Shown here piece by piece: positions 23,507-32,048 of a stretch of DNA of 42,772 nt. Position numbers and translations under genes: made by a program. The DNA lies in the NCBI GenBank assembly GCA_021809525.1, contig JAKAYU010000003.1:6996-49767 (forward strand). Direction: 5' to 3'. The stretch comes from Pseudomonadota bacterium (lineage in GTDB: Bacteria > Pseudomonadota > Gammaproteobacteria > Steroidobacterales > Steroidobacteraceae). The stretch's first letter is position 1, and every line of letters starts with the position of its first letter. The notes under the pieces were generated by a model, which had not been told where the DNA came from, did not search any database, and saw only the letters and a program-made list of their open reading frames with translations.

Positions 23507-25021
23507 ATGCACGACCACCTGCTGTCCCTGCTGATCTGGCTGCCCATTGCGGCCGGCATCGTGGTGCTGCTGCTCGGGGAGCGCAATATCGTCGTCGGCC
23601 GCTGGCTGTCGCTGCTCGCCTCGCTCGTGGCACTGGCGCTGTGCGTACCGCTGGTGCGGGACTTCAACACGCACACCGCGGCGTTCCAGTTTGTGCAGAA
23701 GGCCGCGTGGATCCCGCGCTTCCACGCCTATTACGCGCTCGGCGTCGATGGCATCTCGATGCCGCTCGTGGTGCTGACGGCGCTGATGACCATTCCGGTG
23801 CTGATCGCGGGCTGGCAGGTGATCACCAAGCGGCCGGCCCAGTACTACGCGGCCTTCCTGATCATGGAAGGGCTGATGATCGGGGTGTTCTCGGCCACCG
23901 ATGCGCTGCTCTTTTATTTCTTCTGGGAAGCGATGCTGATCCCGATGTTCCTCATCATCGGCATCTGGGGCGGCCCGCGGCGTGTGTACGCGACCATCAA
24001 GTTCTTCCTGTACACCTTCCTCGGCTCGGTGTTCATGCTCGCGGCGCTGATCTACATGTACGTCAAGGCCGGCAGCTATTCGATCGCCGCCTTCCAGGCG
24101 CTGCCGCTGACGCTCACCGAGCAGCGCTGGATCTTCGCGGCGTTCCTGCTCGCCTTCGCGGTGAAGGTGCCGATGTGGCCGGTGCACACCTGGTTGCCGG
24201 ATGCGCACGTCGAGGCGCCGACCGGCGGTTCGGTGATCCTCGCGGCCATCATGCTGAAGATGGGCGGGTACGGCTTTCTGCGCTTCAGTCTGCCGATCGT
24301 CCCGGATGCCTGCCGCGAGCTCGACACGCTGGTGATCACGCTCTCGCTGATCGCGGTGATCTACATCGGCTTCGTCGCGCTCGTACAGCAGGACATGAAG
24401 AAGCTGATCGCCTATTCCTCGATCGCGCACATGGGCTTCGTCACCCTCGGGGCGTTCCTGGTGTATGCCATCGTCAGGAGCACCGGCGCCACACAGGACG
24501 CCGCGCTGGGCATGGATGGCGCGATGGTGCAGATGATCTCCCACGGACTGATCTCCGGGGCGCTGTTCCTGTGCGTCGGGGTGCTCTATGACCGCATGCA
24601 CACGCGGCAGATCGCCGATTACGGCGGCGTCATCAACACCATGCCGGTGTTCGCCGGGTTCATGGTGCTGTTCGCGCTGGCCAATACGGGGCTGCCCGGC
24701 ACCTCCGGGTTCGTGGGGGAATTCCTGGTGATCCTGGCGAGCTTCAAGGCGAGCTTCTGGTACTCGGCGCTCGCGGCCGTGACGCTCATCCTCGGGGCCG
24801 GGTACACGCTGTGGCTGGTCAAGCGCGTGGTGTTCGGTCCGGTGGCCAATGATCACGTGGCCAAGCTGAGCGATGTCAATGGGCGGGAATTCCTGATCCT
24901 CGGCGTCCTGGCGCTTGCGGTGCTGGCGCTCGGCGTGTGGCCCGCGCCGCTGCTGAAGATCATGGAACCCTCGATCCAGCACCTGGTCAGCCAGGCCGCT
25001 GCCACCAAGATTCCGGTGTAG
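23507..25021 (+). CDS. nuoM: NADH-quinone oxidoreductase subunit M
   Basis: Central antiporter-like proton pump of complex I. The 504 residues have about 14 transmembrane helices. The conserved elements are FYFFWEAMLIPMFLIIG with the TM5 glutamate (about 144), AVKVPMWPVHTWLPDAHVEAPT with the TM7 lysine (about 220-240), and QQDMKKLIAYSSIAHMGFV (about 295). There are 33 nt between nuoL and nuoM, with a weak GGAGA ribosome-binding site; this is the widest gap inside the operon. nuoN starts 5 nt after the stop. Confidence 0.97.
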   Translation: MHDHLLSLLIWLPIAAGIVVLLLGERNIVVGRWLSLLASLVALALCVPLVRDFNTHTAAFQFVQKAAWIPRFHAYYALGVDGISMPLVVLTALMTIPVLIAGWQVITKRPAQYYAAFLIMEGLMIGVFSATDALLFYFFWEAMLIPMFLIIGIWGGPRRVYATIKFFLYTFLGSVFMLAALIYMYVKAGSYSIAAFQALPLTLTEQRWIFAAFLLAFAVKVPMWPVHTWLPDAHVEAPTGGSVILAAIMLKMGGYGFLRFSLPIVPDACRELDTLVITLSLIAVIYIGFVALVQQDMKKLIAYSSIAHMGFVTLGAFLVYAIVRSTGATQDAALGMDGAMVQMISHGLISGALFLCVGVLYDRMHTRQIADYGGVINTMPVFAGFMVLFALANTGLPGTSGFVGEFLVILASFKASFWYSALAAVTLILGAGYTLWLVKRVVFGPVANDHVAKLSDVNGREFLILGVLALAVLALGVWPAPLLKIMEPSIQHLVSQAAATKIPV

Positions 25022-25026
25022 CCCCG

Positions 25027-26472
25027 ATGCCCGACACGATGATGAACCTGCATTCCATTGCCGCCGCTGTTCCGGAGATCTACCTGACCGCGGCGATCTG
25101 CATCGTGCTGCTGTTCGAGGCGTTCGTCGGCGCGAAGCGCCCCGGGGCGACCGGAACGCTGACGCTGCTGGTGCTCGTGGTCGGCGCGGCGCTCACCGTC
25201 GCCTACGCCGATGTCGCGCAGCGCGTGGTGCTGTTCGACGGCACCTATGTGGCCGACCCGCTCGCGTACGTGCTGAAGCTCGCCGGCTTCCTGGCGGTGG
25301 CGGTGACGCTGCTTTACTCGCGCGCCTACCTTCAGAACCGCGACATCCTCAAGGGCGAGTACTACGTGCTCTCGCTCTCGGCGCTGCTCGGGATCTTCGT
25401 GCTGATCTCGGCCGACAGCCTGCTGACGGTGTACCTGGGTGTTGAGCTGCTCGCCCTCTCGGTATACGCGATGGTCGCCTTCGATCGTGAGTCGGGCGTC
25501 GCCGCCGAGGCGGCCATGAAGTATTTCGTGCTCGGCGCCATCGCCTCGGGGATGCTGCTTTACGGCATGTCCATCGTCTACGGGCTCACCGGCACGCTCA
25601 ACCTCGACGGCATCGCCGTGGCGCTCAGCGCGCCGCACAATCTCGGGGTGATTCTCGGCCTGACGTTCATCGTCGTGGCCGTCGCCTTCAAGCTCGGGGC
25701 GGTGCCGTTTCACATGTGGCTGCCCGATGTGTACGATGGAGCGCCGACCAGCGTGACGCTGTTCATCGGAACGGCGCCGAAGCTCGGGTACTTCGCGCTC
25801 GCCCTGCGCCTGCTGGCGCACGGCTTGGCGGGCGTCACGGTCGACTGGACGGCGATGCTCGCTCCGCTGGCGGTGTTGAGCCTCGTGGTGGGCAACGTGG
25901 TCGCCATCGCGCAGACCAACATCAAGCGCATGCTGGCGTACTCGACGATCTCCCACGTCGGGTTCATTCTGCTCGGATTCGTCGCCGGGACGGTAAACGG
26001 CTACGGGGCGGCGCTGTACTACACCCTGGTGTACGTGCTGATGGCGCTCGGGTTCTTCGGAGTGGTCATCCTGGCGAGCCGCAAGGGCTTCGAGGCGGAC
26101 AAGCTCGAGCACTACAAGGGGCTGTACCGGCGCGATCCGCTGCTCGCGCTCGCCATGGCGATGCTGATGTTCTCCGCCGCGGGCGTTCCGCCCTTCATCG
26201 GGTTCTGGGCCAAGCTGCGCATCATCCAGGCGCTGTGGGAGACCCAGCACCTGTGGCTGGTGGTGACCGCCGTGGTGATGTCGGTGGTGGGCGCCTTCTA
26301 CTACCTGCGCGTGGTAAAGCTGATGTACTTCGACGAGGCGCCCGAGTCGCTGCCGGACACGGTACGTTCCTTCGGCGTGCGCTTTGCCCTCGGCGTCAAC
26401 GCAGCCGCAGTGCTCGTGCTCGGTATCCTGCCGGCGCCGCTGCTCGATCTGTGCGCGCGGGTCATCCGCTGA
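25027..26472 (+). CDS. nuoN: NADH-quinone oxidoreductase subunit N
   Basis: Proximal antiporter-like proton pump, last gene of the operon. The 481 residues show LTVYLGVELLALSVYAMVAF with the TM5 glutamate (about 140), AFKLGAVPFHMWLPDVYDGAPT with the TM7 lysine (about 220), and QTNIKRMLAYSTISHVGFI (about 300). ATG at 25027 was chosen over in-frame starts inside nuoM. Downstream lies a short convergent intergenic region facing the minus-strand exported-protein gene. Confidence 0.97.
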   Translation: MPDTMMNLHSIAAAVPEIYLTAAICIVLLFEAFVGAKRPGATGTLTLLVLVVGAALTVAYADVAQRVVLFDGTYVADPLAYVLKLAGFLAVAVTLLYSRAYLQNRDILKGEYYVLSLSALLGIFVLISADSLLTVYLGVELLALSVYAMVAFDRESGVAAEAAMKYFVLGAIASGMLLYGMSIVYGLTGTLNLDGIAVALSAPHNLGVILGLTFIVVAVAFKLGAVPFHMWLPDVYDGAPTSVTLFIGTAPKLGYFALALRLLAHGLAGVTVDWTAMLAPLAVLSLVVGNVVAIAQTNIKRMLAYSTISHVGFILLGFVAGTVNGYGAALYYTLVYVLMALGFFGVVILASRKGFEADKLEHYKGLYRRDPLLALAMAMLMFSAAGVPPFIGFWAKLRIIQALWETQHLWLVVTAVVMSVVGAFYYLRVVKLMYFDEAPESLPDTVRSFGVRFALGVNAAAVLVLGILPAPLLDLCARVIR

Positions 26473-26487
26473 GCGCACGGGCGGGCA

Positions 26488-26500
26488 GGCCGCTGCGGCC
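26488..26500. repeat. Hairpin between convergent nuoN and minus-strand gene
   Basis: GGCCG (26488-26492) and CGGCC (26496-26500) flank a 3-nt loop in the 30-nt gap between the convergent stops. It may act as a bidirectional stop, but neither side has a T-run. Confidence 0.4.
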
Positions 26501-26502
26501 GC

Positions 26503-27000
26503 TCAGGAGGCTTTGGCCGCGGGCTTCTTGCGGCGCATGATCAGGCGCGCCGCCAGAAGCAGCACGACGATGTTGAGCACCCACCAAGCCCCGTAACCGT
26601 GGCGCTCGAGCACCGCTAGGCGGTCTGGGTGCTTCGGCAACGTGACGGTGCCGCTCAGCAGCTCGTGGATGCCGTCGTGCGCGACCACGACCTGCAGGGA
26701 CTGCGCGCCGCTTTTCAAGCCGTGGGTCGAGAGCACGTAGGTGTCGCCGTGGGCCACGAGCGGCACCGCCCGGCCGCCGATCTGCGCAGTGACGTTGCCG
26801 GCGCCCTCGATGGGCGTGTGATCGGCCGTGCGCGTAACGCGCAGCACGATGTCGTGCGCATGGACGGTCGCGTCGAGGACCAGCATCGAGGAGCTGGCGA
26901 TCTGCACACGGGGGGCGGCGGGATGCGCGACGGCCAGGGGCAGGAGGCAGAGCAGGGCCGCAAGCAGTGCTGCGGCGCGGATCAGGCGCGGCATCGTCAT
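26503..27000 (-). CDS. Hypothetical exported membrane-anchored protein
   Basis: A 165-residue protein I cannot name. It has a clear signal peptide (RLIRAAALLAALLCLLPLAVAHP, cleavage near residue 25), a beta-rich periplasmic domain of about 100 residues, and a C-terminal transmembrane helix (about 137-155) with the basic stop-transfer RRKKP. The domain (DATVHAHDIVLRVTRTADHTPIEGAGNVTA...YVLSTHGLKSGAQSLQVVV) looks immunoglobulin-like and resembles YtkA/FixH-type domains, but this is inference. The ATG shares one base with the stop of the MarR gene upstream, so the two are one transcript. A link to aromatic catabolism is only by position. Confidence 0.8.
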   Translation of the reverse strand: MTMPRLIRAAALLAALLCLLPLAVAHPAAPRVQIASSSMLVLDATVHAHDIVLRVTRTADHTPIEGAGNVTAQIGGRAVPLVAHGDTYVLSTHGLKSGAQSLQVVVAHDGIHELLSGTVTLPKHPDRLAVLERHGYGAWWVLNIVVLLLAARLIMRRKKPAAKAS

Positions 27001-27476
27001 CAGTCCTCCAGCTGCAGATAGCGCTCGAGCGTTTCCATGCCGGCGAGAAAGCCGGCGAGCTGCTCGCCGGAAAGGCACGCGAGCAAGCGCGCCTCCCGCT
27101 CGAGCGCGAGCGGCACCAGCTCCGTGTACATGCGCCGGCCTGCCTTGGTGAGGCGGACCTCGCGCTCGCGCCGGTCCTGCTCGCTCGAGGCGCGCTCGAT
27201 GAGCTGGCGGCCCTCGAGTTCGGCGATGGCCCGGCTGACGCGGGTCTTGTGCATGCGCGTGCTTGCGGCGATGTACTGCGCGGTGCAGCCGTGCTTGGAG
27301 CCGACCGTAGCCATGACGCGCCACTGCGGAATGTCCAGGCCGAAGCGCGATTGATAGACCGCGGCGAGGTGCCGGCTGACCCCGGCGGCGAGACGGTTCA
27401 GGCGGAAGGGCACGAACGCCCCAAGCTCGAGCGTCTGCTCGGCCATTGAACGGGCGGTCACCAAGGACTCTCCCAT
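27000..27476 (-). CDS. MarR-family transcriptional regulator
   Basis: A winged helix-turn-helix DNA-binding protein of about 158 residues. MarR elements seen are the dimerisation helices at both ends, the recognition region TAQYIAASTRMHKTRVSRAIAELEG, and the wing ASSEQDRREREVRLTKAGRRMY. It is divergent from hmgA, with a perfect inverted repeat between the two genes, so it is very likely the local repressor of homogentisate catabolism; MarR-type control of tyrosine degradation is known in other proteobacteria. The start is uncertain. ATG at 27536 would overlap the hmgA start and is rejected. ATG at 27476 is used here; GTG at 27461 has the better ribosome-binding site (GGGAG), and ATG at 27446 is also possible. 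Confidence 0.9.
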   Translation of the reverse strand: MGESLVTARSMAEQTLELGAFVPFRLNRLAAGVSRHLAAVYQSRFGLDIPQWRVMATVGSKHGCTAQYIAASTRMHKTRVSRAIAELEGRQLIERASSEQDRREREVRLTKAGRRMYTELVPLALEREARLLACLSGEQLAGFLAGMETLERYLQLED

Positions 27477-27478
27477 AA

Positions 27479-27494
27479 GGTTGCGAGCGCAACC
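27479..27494. promoter_or_regulatory. Palindromic operator candidate for the MarR regulator
   Basis: GGTTGCG-AG-CGCAACC is a perfect 7+7 bp inverted repeat with a 2-nt centre, located between the MarR gene and hmgA, 40 nt before the hmgA ATG. Its size and symmetry suit a MarR dimer. On the minus strand a TATGAT hexamer (complement of 27504-27509) sits just upstream of it, so bound regulator would cover the start of its own transcript. Function is inferred. Confidence 0.65.
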
Positions 27495-27534
27495 AATTGT
27501 GTCATCATAGCCTAAAGCATACCGGGAGTCCGCC

Positions 27535-28875
27535 ATGCGATCTGCATCCGCGCTCGGGGCCGAGGCCGCTCAAGCGCTCGAGTACCTCACCGGCTTCGGC
27601 AACCACTTGGCCACCGAGGCGCTGCCCGGCGCCCTGCCGCAGGGCCGCAACTCGCCCCAGCGCTGCCCATACGGCCTGTACGCCGAGCAGCTCTCCGGCA
27701 CCGCCTTCACCGCGCCCCGGCATGCGAACCGGCGCACCTGGCTGTACCGCATCCGCCCGGCGGCCGTGCAGGGGGAGTTCCGCGCCCTCGAGCACCCGGG
27801 GCTGCTCGGACAGTTCGCCGGGCTGCCTGCGCCGCCGGACCCGCTGCGCTGGAGCGCGCTGCCCGTGCCGCAGGAGCCGACCGACTTCATCGACGGGCTG
27901 CTTACCGCCGGAGGGGCCGGATCGAGCGATGCGCACAGCGGTTGCGCGATTCACTGGTATCGGGCCAACCGCTCGATGCGCGAGCGGTTCTTCTACGATG
28001 CCGACGGCGAGCTGCTGATCGTGCCGCAGCTCGGGCGGCTGCGCGTGGCGAGCGAGCTCGGGCGGCTCGATGTCGAGCCGCAGGAGATCGTGGTGGTGCC
28101 GCGCGGGGTGCGTTTTCGGGTCGAGCTGCTCGATGCCGAGGCCCGCGGCTACCTCTGCGAGAACTTCGGTGCGCCGTTGAAGCTGCCCGACCTCGGGCCG
28201 ATCGGCTCGAACGGGCTCGCCAATCCGCGGGACTTCCTCACCCCGGTCGCCTGGTACGAGGACCGCGACGGTGCGATGGAGCTGGTGGCGAAGTTCGGCG
28301 GGGCGCTCTGGAGCGCCGAACTCGATCATTCGCCGCTCGATGTGGTGGCCTGGCACGGTAATCACGCGCCGTACAAGTACGATCTGCGCCGCTTCAACAC
28401 CATCGGGTCGATCAGCTACGATCACCCCGACCCCTCGATCTTCCTGGTGCTGCATTCGCCCAGCGATACCCCCGGAGTCGATGCGATCGATTTCGTGATC
28501 TTCCCGCCGCGCTGGCTGGTGATGCAGGACACGTTCCGTCCGCCCTGGTTTCATCGCAACATCGCGAGCGAATTCATGGGGCTGATTCACGGGGTCTACG
28601 ACGCCAAGGCGCACGGCTTCGAGCCGGGCGGGGCCTCGCTGCACAACTGCATGAGCGGCCACGGTCCGGATGTGCAGACCTTCGAGCGCGCGAGCCGCGC
28701 GGACACACAGACTCCGCAGCACATCGGGGATACCATGGCCTTCATGTTCGAGACGCGCACGCTGATTCGCCCCACGCCGCGCGCGCTCGCGCTGCCGCAG
28801 CGCCAGCGCGACTACGCGCGCTGCTGGCAAGGCCTCGGCAGGGCTTTCAACGCTCAGGCGCGCGAGCCGCGCTGA
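27535..28875 (+). CDS. hmgA: Homogentisate 1,2-dioxygenase
   Basis: Fe(II) enzyme that opens the ring of homogentisate to maleylacetoacetate in tyrosine and phenylalanine breakdown. The 446 residues are the family length. The iron ligands are all present: His340 and Glu346 ([11 protein letters not shown]) and His376 (MSGHGPD), each exactly five residues beyond the human H335, E341 and H371. The N-terminal [19 protein letters not shown] and the [16 protein letters not shown] segment are also conserved. GGGAG lies 8 nt before the ATG. fahA follows after 5 nt. Maleylacetoacetate isomerase and 4-hydroxyphenylpyruvate dioxygenase are not in the window. Confidence 0.97.
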   Translation: MRSASALGAEAAQALEYLTGFGNHLATEALPGALPQGRNSPQRCPYGLYAEQLSGTAFTAPRHANRRTWLYRIRPAAVQGEFRALEHPGLLGQFAGLPAPPDPLRWSALPVPQEPTDFIDGLLTAGGAGSSDAHSGCAIHWYRANRSMRERFFYDADGELLIVPQLGRLRVASELGRLDVEPQEIVVVPRGVRFRVELLDAEARGYLCENFGAPLKLPDLGPIGSNGLANPRDFLTPVAWYEDRDGAMELVAKFGGALWSAELDHSPLDVVAWHGNHAPYKYDLRRFNTIGSISYDHPDPSIFLVLHSPSDTPGVDAIDFVIFPPRWLVMQDTFRPPWFHRNIASEFMGLIHGVYDAKAHGFEPGGASLHNCMSGHGPDVQTFERASRADTQTPQHIGDTMAFMFETRTLIRPTPRALALPQRQRDYARCWQGLGRAFNAQAREPR

Positions 28876-28880
28876 CCGCC

Positions 28881-30194
28881 ATGCGCCAGATCGATGAGAC
28901 GCATGATCCGCAGCTGACGAGCTGGGTCGAGTCGGCCAACCGGCCGGGGTGTGATTTTCCGCTGCAGAATCTGCCGTTCGCGGTGTTTCGCAGCGCCGGC
29001 AGCCGCGAGCCGCTGCGCTGCGGCGTGGGGATCGGGGAGGCGATCCTCGATCTGACCGCCCTCGGGCCGGCCGCACCGCCCGAGGGCGCCGCGGCCGAGG
29101 CGATCGCCGCCTGCGCCGCACCGGCGCTCAATGCGCTGATGGCGCTCGGCCCGCAGGCCTGGCAGGCGTTGCGTCAGTGGCTCTCGCGGCTGCTGCGCGC
29201 CGATTCGCCGCACGCTGGTACGCTCACCGCGGCCCTCGTGCCGCAGGCGCAGGCCGAGTTTGCCCTGCCGGCGCGCATCGGGGATTACACCGACTTTTAC
29301 ACCTCGATCCATCACGCCACGGCGGTCGGGCGATTGTTCCGCCCCGATCAGCCGCTGCTGCCGAACTACAAGTGGGTGCCCATCGCCTATCACGGACGGG
29401 CCTCCTCGATCGGCGTGAGCGGGCAGCGCGTGCGCCGGCCACGCGGACAGCTGATGCCCCGCGGCGCGGACGCGCCGCGGCTCGCGCCCAGCGAGCGGTT
29501 GGACTACGAGCTCGAGCTCGGCGTGCTGATCGGCCCGGGCAATGCGCTCGGGGAGCCCATACCCATCGAGCGCGCCGAGGAGCACGTGTTCGGTCTGTGT
29601 CTGCTCAACGACTGGTCGGCGCGTGATGTCCAGGCATGGGAGTACCAGCCGCTCGGCCCGTTTCTCGCCAAGAATTTCGCCACTACCGTCTCCCCCTGGG
29701 TCGTCACGCTCGAGGCCCTCGCGCCGTACCGCGCGCCGTGGCGCCGAGCGGAGCACGATCCGGCGCCGCTGCCGTACCTGGATTGCGCCGCGCTGCGGGC
29801 CGCCGGGGCCATCGAGATCGCGCTCGAGGTGGCGCTCGAGACGCCGCTCATGCGCGAGCGAGCGCTCCCGCCCGAGCGGCTCGCGCAGGCCGATTTTCGC
29901 GACAGCTACTGGTCGATCGCGCAGATGGTGGCGCACCACACGGTCAACGGCTGCAACCTCGCGCCGGGCGATCTGCTCGGCACGGGCACGCAATCCGGTC
30001 CGGCGCCCGAGCAGGCCGGCTCGCTGCTCGAGCTGACCGCAGGGGGCACCCGGCCGCTGACGCTGAAGAGCGGCGAGCAGCGCCGATTTCTCGCTGATGG
30101 GGACCGGGTGGTACTCACGGCGTGGTGCCAGCGCGCGGGGTTCGCGCGCATCGGTTTCGGCGAGGCCGCCGGCACGGTGTGGCCGGCGGCCTGA
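28881..30194 (+). CDS. fahA: Fumarylacetoacetase
   Basis: Hydrolyses fumarylacetoacetate to fumarate and acetoacetate, the last step of homogentisate catabolism. The 437 residues hold the N-terminal SH3-like domain and the FAH fold. Metal and catalytic residues can be placed against the mouse enzyme: Asp138 (mouse D126), His145 (general base, H133), Glu210 and Glu212 (E199, E201) and Asp244 (D233). The segments YKWVPIAYHGRASS and NGCNLAPGDLLGTGTQSGP are typical. It forms a two-gene operon with hmgA. The decayed transposase begins directly after its stop, but the gene itself is intact. Confidence 0.97.
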   Translation: MRQIDETHDPQLTSWVESANRPGCDFPLQNLPFAVFRSAGSREPLRCGVGIGEAILDLTALGPAAPPEGAAAEAIAACAAPALNALMALGPQAWQALRQWLSRLLRADSPHAGTLTAALVPQAQAEFALPARIGDYTDFYTSIHHATAVGRLFRPDQPLLPNYKWVPIAYHGRASSIGVSGQRVRRPRGQLMPRGADAPRLAPSERLDYELELGVLIGPGNALGEPIPIERAEEHVFGLCLLNDWSARDVQAWEYQPLGPFLAKNFATTVSPWVVTLEALAPYRAPWRRAEHDPAPLPYLDCAALRAAGAIEIALEVALETPLMRERALPPERLAQADFRDSYWSIAQMVAHHTVNGCNLAPGDLLGTGTQSGPAPEQAGSLLELTAGGTRPLTLKSGEQRRFLADGDRVVLTAWCQRAGFARIGFGEAAGTVWPAA

Positions 30195-30199
30195 GCCGC

Positions 30200-30900
30200 C
30201 CGCGGGCGACCGGCCGGTACGCCGCGCCGAGGCGGCCTGCGGGCGCCTTGGCGCGATCGATGATCGCGAGTTCCAGCCACTTGAGGCACTGAGACTCCAG
30301 GTCCTGCAGGCGCTGCCCGCCGGCCGGCTCGCGCTCTGCGGCCCGCGTCCTGAGCCCCGGCGGCACCTTCAGCGCGTTGCCGCCCCCCCCCCTCACGGCC
30401 ACCAGGATCGGCGGCGCCGTGCTGTGCCCCTCGATACGCACGGTGCACCAAGGCGCCGTCGAAGGCGAGCCGCACGATCGGCTCGCCCTCGAGGCGGCGG
30501 CGCTTCCAGCTCTCGAAGTCCACGTGCACCCGGCGCGAGGCGCACGCGGCGGGTATCCACCCCGGCCAGCTACGCCCATGCAATCAATGCGCTCACGGAA
30601 GCTGCCGGGCGCTTGTCGCGTCAGCAGCGCGCTGAGAAACTCACGGCTGCAGCCGTCCGCGCCAGTCTCTCCCGTGCCCGCGGTACCGACAGCGCTACCC
30701 GTTCGAACGCGTCCCTCAAGGTCCGGTTCCGGTGCCCCTGCCCGGTAGCCCTTGGCACCCTGCGCATCTCCGTGCCTCAGCCGCCCGAGCGCCTCGGTGA
30801 CTTCCTGCTCGATCAGCTCCGGCAGAATCTGGCGCACCCCGCCGCGCACTTGTCGCGCAAGCCGATCGAGTCTCGCGCTTCCTCTCGAGCAAATCCGCTG
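30200..30900 (-). pseudogene. IS256-family transposase remnant
   Basis: On the minus strand, pieces of a Mutator/IS256-type transposase occur in order but in different frames. The N-terminal part is ELIEQEVTEALGRLRHGDAQ...KGYRAG (from about 30870 downward), then DGCSREFLSALLTR, then in another frame WKRRRLEGEPIVRLAFDGALVH (about 30510), and, back in the first frame, HSTAPPILVAV and LELAIIDRAKAP (about 30280). The two aspartates of the DDE triad are visible (AFDG, IIDR). The third acidic residue is lost because the copy stops at the end of fahA. Fewer residues than normal separate the second and third blocks, indicating an internal deletion. A C10 run at 30383-30392 marks one frameshift. No terminal inverted repeats were found. 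Certainly inactive. Confidence 0.7.
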
Positions 30901-32033
30901 GTCCCACGGTGCCGTTTCGCAGGGCGTAGTCTCCTCGGCGCTCCTAACGCCTTGAGTGGTCTCGGATCCGGTGTTGGAGACTTCGCCCTGTGCGAGCGCC
31001 ACTACCGTCGCCACACGACCTGGGCAAGCCTCCCCATGGTCTGTCAAGACTGGGCGAACGCCAAGGCAGTGTGTCGAATCTTCACCAACGAACGGATCAA
31101 CAAAAGGGCCATTCTCTCGGGACATTGCCAATCGACTCGAGAACGATTTGCTGCAACCCAAAGATCTGACATCGATCCTGTATCAAGCCACGGAGATCTC
31201 ACTCCGGTGGGACGACGGTCGGCCGACCGGGAAACTAAACTACACCAATATGGGGGCGAAGAGTCGGTCGCGGCATCACGTCGATTGCAGGATCTGCTTC
31301 ATACGAGCCTGGCGGCAGCGAAGGGACGTCTGCCTCCTGGGTTGTCCAGCACGATTCATGCGAGCAGTGCAGATCGGACTCGGCAGAGGGGGCGGGTCGG
31401 CTGTTCAGAACGGCATCCTCGGTGTCCCGCATTGTCTGAACGCAAGCTCGACAGGGCGTCGATTCAGGAAAACCCTGCGATGTACGGATTTCCCGCAGAG
31501 CTAATCGCATGAATCTTCGGGACTATCAACCCACGTGCGCCCCGCCGGGTGCGCAGATCCCGCCCGAAGCAGCCTTCCCCCGTGCGTGCACGGGCGCTTA
31601 CCCGACCGCTTGGCGCCTCGGCATGCAGTGCAGTGCAGGGCGTCGTCAGTCTCGGTCCGTGGACTGAGGGGAGAACCGCAGCGCGAACCCCTTCGATCAG
31701 GCCGCTGTGGAACTTGACGGTCCGGAAAATCATGTACTTGGAGCCAGAGAGCGGATCGGCCATCTCGGACAGAGCCGGCAAAAAAAAAATTTTGACGAGC
31801 CTGCATCCACGCGGATCCGTTCAACGTACATCCCTCGGATCTGTCTGGGAGAGCGGCTCGTGCAAGGCGCAGTCAACCGTTTCCTGCGGGCGGCGTGTCC
31901 CTTTGGTCGCGCATTGCCGTCGCTGCAGATGCGAACCCGGTCTTTGCGACCGCGGATCGCCCGAAACCGCTCGGCGCTCGCTGCGCGCAGCGGCCCCCTC
32001 TGGCAGCACGCATCGCTCGGCCTTTCATCCACC
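30901..32033. other. Decayed or non-coding stretch
   Basis: About 1.1 kb with no gene I can support on either strand. Base use is less GC-biased than the neighbours, especially 31120-31270, and open frames give unrelated low-quality peptides. It contains an A10T4 tract (31780-31793). Given the transposase remnant alongside, it is probably debris of past insertions. Confidence 0.5.
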
Positions 32034-32048
32034 ATGAGGAAAACGATC

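Noticed and set aside
27477-27536. MarR start at ATG 27536
   Set aside because: It would overlap the hmgA start codon head-on and place the palindromic operator inside the coding region; shorter starts are more plausible.
31100-31270. Short peptide resembling a serine-recombinase coiled region (RLENDLLQPKDLTSIL)
   Set aside because: Only one short segment is suggestive, with no zinc-ribbon or catalytic domain in any frame around it; chance similarity cannot be excluded.
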